Origin: CAWAPS01 sp963783945
GTDB lineage: Bacteria; Actinomycetota; Acidimicrobiia; Acidimicrobiales; Palsa-688
Direction of reading: 5' to 3'
Assembly: GCA_963783945.1 (NCBI GenBank)
Contig: CAWAPS010000003.1
Span: forward strand, 1-26,103
Length of the DNA: 26,103 nucleotides
This document shows positions 23,580 to 26,103 of the stretch, piece after piece. Position numbers and translations under genes: made by a program. Position 1 is the first letter of the stretch. Every line of letters starts with the position of its first letter. The notes under the pieces were generated by a model. It made no database searches. It had not been told where the DNA came from and was given only the letters and a program-made list of their open reading frames with translations.

Positions 23580-25076
23580 TCATCGGGACCGTACGAGCAC
23601 CGGATGCCAGAGAAGGGTATCGCCATCCTTTCGGGTCACGCCCGGCGAACCCACCGGCTCAAGCTTGCCGTCGGTGAGGAAGGCAACGGCGGCGACGTCC
23701 TCTGGGTCGACCTTGGCCACTACTCGCGTCCCATCGGGCGCGAGGGATATAACCACGCCGTGGGTGGGATTTCCGGTGCGGTTGTACGACATGGTGTAGG
23801 TCTCGGCGGTGACCGGCCCCTCGTAGTTGTCGCCGATCGGGGGCAAGGTGCCACGCGCCGCGTCGGCCTCGGCCTGGTAGTCGTAGTCCCTGCCCAAAAG
23901 GTCCAAGGTCGGAGGGGTGCGGCTGATCACGATGGCGTGGTTGTGGGTGCAGTGGCCGCCATTGCCATACAGAAGCCCGTTGCGACCCCCTCTACGCAGG
24001 GCCTGCGCCATCGCGGCCACCGCGTGGCTCATGTAGTTACCGATCGGCCCGCCGCCGAAGGTCAGACCGCCGTGGACCGTCGCCGGCTTATCTGCCGGCC
24101 AGCCGAGCAGCCGGCGGGACATCTTGGGGACGCACGGGAAGCAAGAATACAGCTCCACATAGTCGAGATCACTTGCGTCGATGCTGTTGACCTGCAACAC
24201 CCGCTCGAGCGTCACCCGCATGCCGTCGGGCGCTCTGTTCCAGGCGACTCGCTCGAGGGGGTCTTCCGACTCGTGTGCCGATGCGCCGGCCCACACGTAG
24301 ACCAGCCTCTCTTCTGGGATGCCGTGCGCTCGGGCTGTCGCCAGGCTGCAGACGATGAACGCGGCCCCCTGGTTAACGGAGGAGTTTGCGACCATCAGTT
24401 TGTTGTAGGGGAAGGCGATCGGCCGGTTATCGACGCTCGGCTCGATGATCTCTTGCGGCGTCTTCGCCGATTTGATCCAGGAGCCTTCGGACTCGGCCGC
24501 CACCTTGGACATTAACGACCAGATCAGGCCGGTCTCGGCTTGCCCCTCGATCAGGCCCTGGCCCCAGGCGGGGCGGGTGGCGTTCTCGTAGAGCGGATAG
24601 ATATCCACTGGATGGATAAGGCCGTAGCGACGTCGGATCTCCGAGGCGTTGCTGGCGGCTTGGAAGGTGCCACCGCCCGGTCCTGATGCCCGCTTTCGGC
24701 GCGATGAGGTTCGCACGGCCTCGCCACCCGCGACAAGGCAGATTCTGGCCTCCCCTCTGGCGATGGAGTTGGCGGCCTCGTTGAGAGAACGGATGGGCGT
24801 GTCACCTGACGCCATCTCGACGTGGCTGATGTCGGGCGAGATACCGAGTGCGGTCGGGAGCAAAGTCTCTGGGTCGAGCTCGCGGAAGGATATCTGTGGC
24901 ACGCATGCCAGCCAGTCGCATTTGGCTATCAACCTGCCGCCGGTGTCCTCGTCAGCGGCTCGTGCGGCGGCGACCATCAGCTCGATGGAGTCCATTCCGT
25001 CCTGGTCGCCGGTGGGCCGGTTGTTGACCTGGCCGACGCCGACAATGACTGGGATGCGCCCCGGATCGCTGTTCAT
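23580..25076 (-). CDS. Thiolase-like protein (acetyl-CoA acetyltransferase/TLP class)
   Basis: The product is 498 residues. The ATG at 25076 follows GAGAGGAGGAGG. The thiolase-fold start 'IPVIVGVGQVNNRP' and the blocks 'NEAANSIARGEARICLVAGGEAVR', 'NQGAAFIVCSLATARAHGI', 'LDYVELYSCFPCVPKM' and 'GGLTFGGGPIGNYMSHAVAAMAQALR' match the thiolase-like proteins common in mycobacteria. Where a thiolase has its nucleophilic Cys loop, this protein reads 'MASGDTPIRSLNEAA', without Cys. The last 100 residues form an extra C-terminal domain. The reaction is therefore uncertain: it may be a CoA-ester binding protein or an altered lyase. It lies 50 bases after the crotonase gene and is probably co-transcribed with it. 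Confidence 0.88.
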   Translation of the reverse strand: MNSDPGRIPVIVGVGQVNNRPTGDQDGMDSIELMVAAARAADEDTGGRLIAKCDWLACVPQISFRELDPETLLPTALGISPDISHVEMASGDTPIRSLNEAANSIARGEARICLVAGGEAVRTSSRRKRASGPGGGTFQAASNASEIRRRYGLIHPVDIYPLYENATRPAWGQGLIEGQAETGLIWSLMSKVAAESEGSWIKSAKTPQEIIEPSVDNRPIAFPYNKLMVANSSVNQGAAFIVCSLATARAHGIPEERLVYVWAGASAHESEDPLERVAWNRAPDGMRVTLERVLQVNSIDASDLDYVELYSCFPCVPKMSRRLLGWPADKPATVHGGLTFGGGPIGNYMSHAVAAMAQALRRGGRNGLLYGNGGHCTHNHAIVISRTPPTLDLLGRDYDYQAEADAARGTLPPIGDNYEGPVTAETYTMSYNRTGNPTHGVVISLAPDGTRVVAKVDPEDVAAVAFLTDGKLEPVGSPGVTRKDGDTLLWHPVLVRSR

Positions 25077-25126
25077 GAGCCTCCTCCTCTCCCTTCGAGG
25101 CGTTTCCTTCGCAACGCGCCGGCGAT

Positions 25127-25918
25127 CTATCGTCCTTTCCACACGGGGGCGCGCTTCTCCACGAAGGCTCGGGGTCCTTCCTTGAAGTCCTCGCTGTTGC
25201 GGATGAGCTCGAGAGCTGCTTCCGTTAGCTGCTGCCCCTGCTCGTCGGGCAGGATCTGGGCGGCCTTGGCGACGCCGACGGCGCCGTACACAGCCAGAGG
25301 TGCATTCTCGGCGATCTCCTTCGCCAGGGCGACAGCCGCCTCGATCAACTCATCCGGGGGGACCACTCGGTTGACCAGGCCTATCTCGTATGCGCGTCGA
25401 GCATCGATGGCATTGCCGGTGGCGATCATCTCGATCGCGATCGCACGCGGGATCAGCTTGGGCAGGCGGGTGACGCCGCCGGCGCCGGCGATGAGGCTGC
25501 GCTTGACTTCCGGGAGGCCGAGTTTCGACCCTTCGGTAACCACGATCATGTCGCAAGCGAGGCAGATTTCCAGGCCGCCGGCAACGATGCTGCCCCGGCC
25601 GGCTGCGATCCATGGCTTGCGTCGCTTCTGATCGACGAAGCCGGCAAATCCGCCGTCTGGCGTATACAGCGCCGTTCGAGCGTTTCCTGCGGCGACTTCT
25701 GCGAGGTCCGCGCCGGCGCAGAACACCGCTTCGTGCGAGGAGGTGAGGATGACGACCCGGATGTTGGGCTCGGCCTCGGCGCGCTTGACCGCGGCGTCCA
25801 AGCCCTGGGTCATCGCAGCGTTGACCGCGTTGCGTTTCTCCGGGCGGTTGAGGGTCACCAGAGCTATATGTTCTGCGATCTCTTCGTAGACAACGGCGGC
25901 GTCCGACAAGTCCTCCAT
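25127..25918 (-). CDS. Enoyl-CoA hydratase/isomerase (crotonase family)
   Basis: The product is 263 residues, usual for the family. The ATG at 25918 follows GGAGGG. The oxyanion-hole segments are 'FCAGADLAEV' and 'AAGRGSIVAGGLEICLACD'. Glu residues E117 and E137 (in 'GGLEI' and 'LPEV') are 20 apart, matching Glu144 and Glu164 of rat mitochondrial hydratase, so true hydratase activity is plausible. The C-terminus 'PRAFVEKRAPVWKGR' is the standard ending of actinobacterial members. It probably hydrates an enoyl-CoA, or catalyses an isomerase variant, in CoA-dependent breakdown. It lies 42 bases after the upstream partial gene and 50 before the thiolase-like gene, forming an operon. Confidence 0.94.
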   Translation of the reverse strand: MEDLSDAAVVYEEIAEHIALVTLNRPEKRNAVNAAMTQGLDAAVKRAEAEPNIRVVILTSSHEAVFCAGADLAEVAAGNARTALYTPDGGFAGFVDQKRRKPWIAAGRGSIVAGGLEICLACDMIVVTEGSKLGLPEVKRSLIAGAGGVTRLPKLIPRAIAIEMIATGNAIDARRAYEIGLVNRVVPPDELIEAAVALAKEIAENAPLAVYGAVGVAKAAQILPDEQGQQLTEAALELIRNSEDFKEGPRAFVEKRAPVWKGR

Positions 25919-25960
25919 GTGGTTCCCTCCGATGACTCTCTGCAATAGTCAAGGTTTGAG

Positions 25961-26103
25961 TTACGTGAAAGGACTTTTGGTTTCACTACCTGAAGGTTCT
26001 CGTGCTGGGAGACGAGCGTCGCGCTGGTAGGCACCCGGAAGGACCTCGTCGTAAGTAATGGGACGGCTTGTCTCTTCGTCGTCATACCCGGACTGGGCCA
26101 GCC
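25961..26103 (-). CDS. C-terminus of an unidentified protein (partial)
   Basis: The minus-strand frame enters at the right edge and reads 'LAQSGYDDEETSRPITYDEVLPGAYQRDARLPAREPSGSETKSPFT' before TAA (25961-25963). The composition is protein-like and the stop is 42 bases before the crotonase start, so it is probably the first visible gene of the crotonase operon. The fragment is too short to place in a family. Confidence 0.55.
   Translation of the reverse strand, partial: LAQSGYDDEETSRPITYDEVLPGAYQRDARLPAREPSGSETKSPFT

Noticed and set aside
23340..24515. 391-residue open frame on the plus strand
   Set aside because: It is antisense to the thiolase-like gene and the decayed segment, which show coding patterns on the minus strand.
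1..26103. CRISPR arrays, tRNA or rRNA genes
   Set aside because: I saw no regularly spaced direct repeats and no tRNA- or rRNA-like sequence on reading through.

Overview
This window looks like accessory catabolic DNA from a high-GC actinobacterium (Actinomycetota). The signs are strong GC bias at third codon positions, GTG and TTG starts, soluble bacterial cytochromes P450 with the GGPHxCxG haem loop, metal-dependent hydrolases of the amidohydrolase-2 type, and CoA-dependent lipid or steroid-like catabolic genes. I cannot name a genus from sequence alone. I saw no rRNA, tRNA or CRISPR array.

Layout. 1-2236: the end of a probable SnoaL-like protein, an intact amidohydrolase (288-1529, +) and a PRC-barrel protein (1910-2236, -). 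2237-5956: insertion-sequence territory and gene relics. It holds a broken IS630 transposase (2745-3235), a decayed small protein gene (3671-4088, -) and a complete IS630-type element (4705-5953) with inverted repeats and a TA duplication. That element sits in codon 2 of a secreted CocE/S15-type hydrolase whose body follows (5957-7905). 7980-10483: a small CxxC protein (-), then a two-gene unit: a UGSC-family protein with Cys in place of selenocysteine, and its usual partner. 10986-14097: a tightly overlapping operon of aldehyde dehydrogenase, DUF35 zinc-ribbon protein and a thiolase-fold protein without thiolase catalytic residues. 14199-15000: fragments of a TetR regulator and a DHA2 drug-efflux pump, joined tail to tail. 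15042-17333 (-): relic of a D-aminoacylase-like gene, a cupin and a P450. 17545-18711 (+): a second amidohydrolase. 18890-22278 (-): a second P450, an SDR relic and a third amidohydrolase. 22500-23560 (-): a decayed amidase and another decayed gene. 23580-26103 (-): a thiolase-like protein, an enoyl-CoA hydratase and the C-terminus of an upstream gene.

How they may work together (inference). P450s could oxygenate a hydrophobic substrate. Crotonase, thiolase-like and DUF35/aldolase-like proteins fit CoA-dependent side-chain or ring-fragment breakdown. The aldehyde dehydrogenase could oxidise an aldehyde released by retro-aldol cleavage, and the amidohydrolase-2 enzymes could hydrolyse or decarboxylate ring-derived intermediates. 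At least eight relics lie among these intact genes, so the region appears to be turning over rapidly.

The most notable points are the exactly reconstructable IS630 insertion in codon 2 of the hydrolase gene, the Cys-form UGSC pair, the ALDH-DUF35-aldolase-like operon, and a P450 whose I-helix acid is replaced by Phe.
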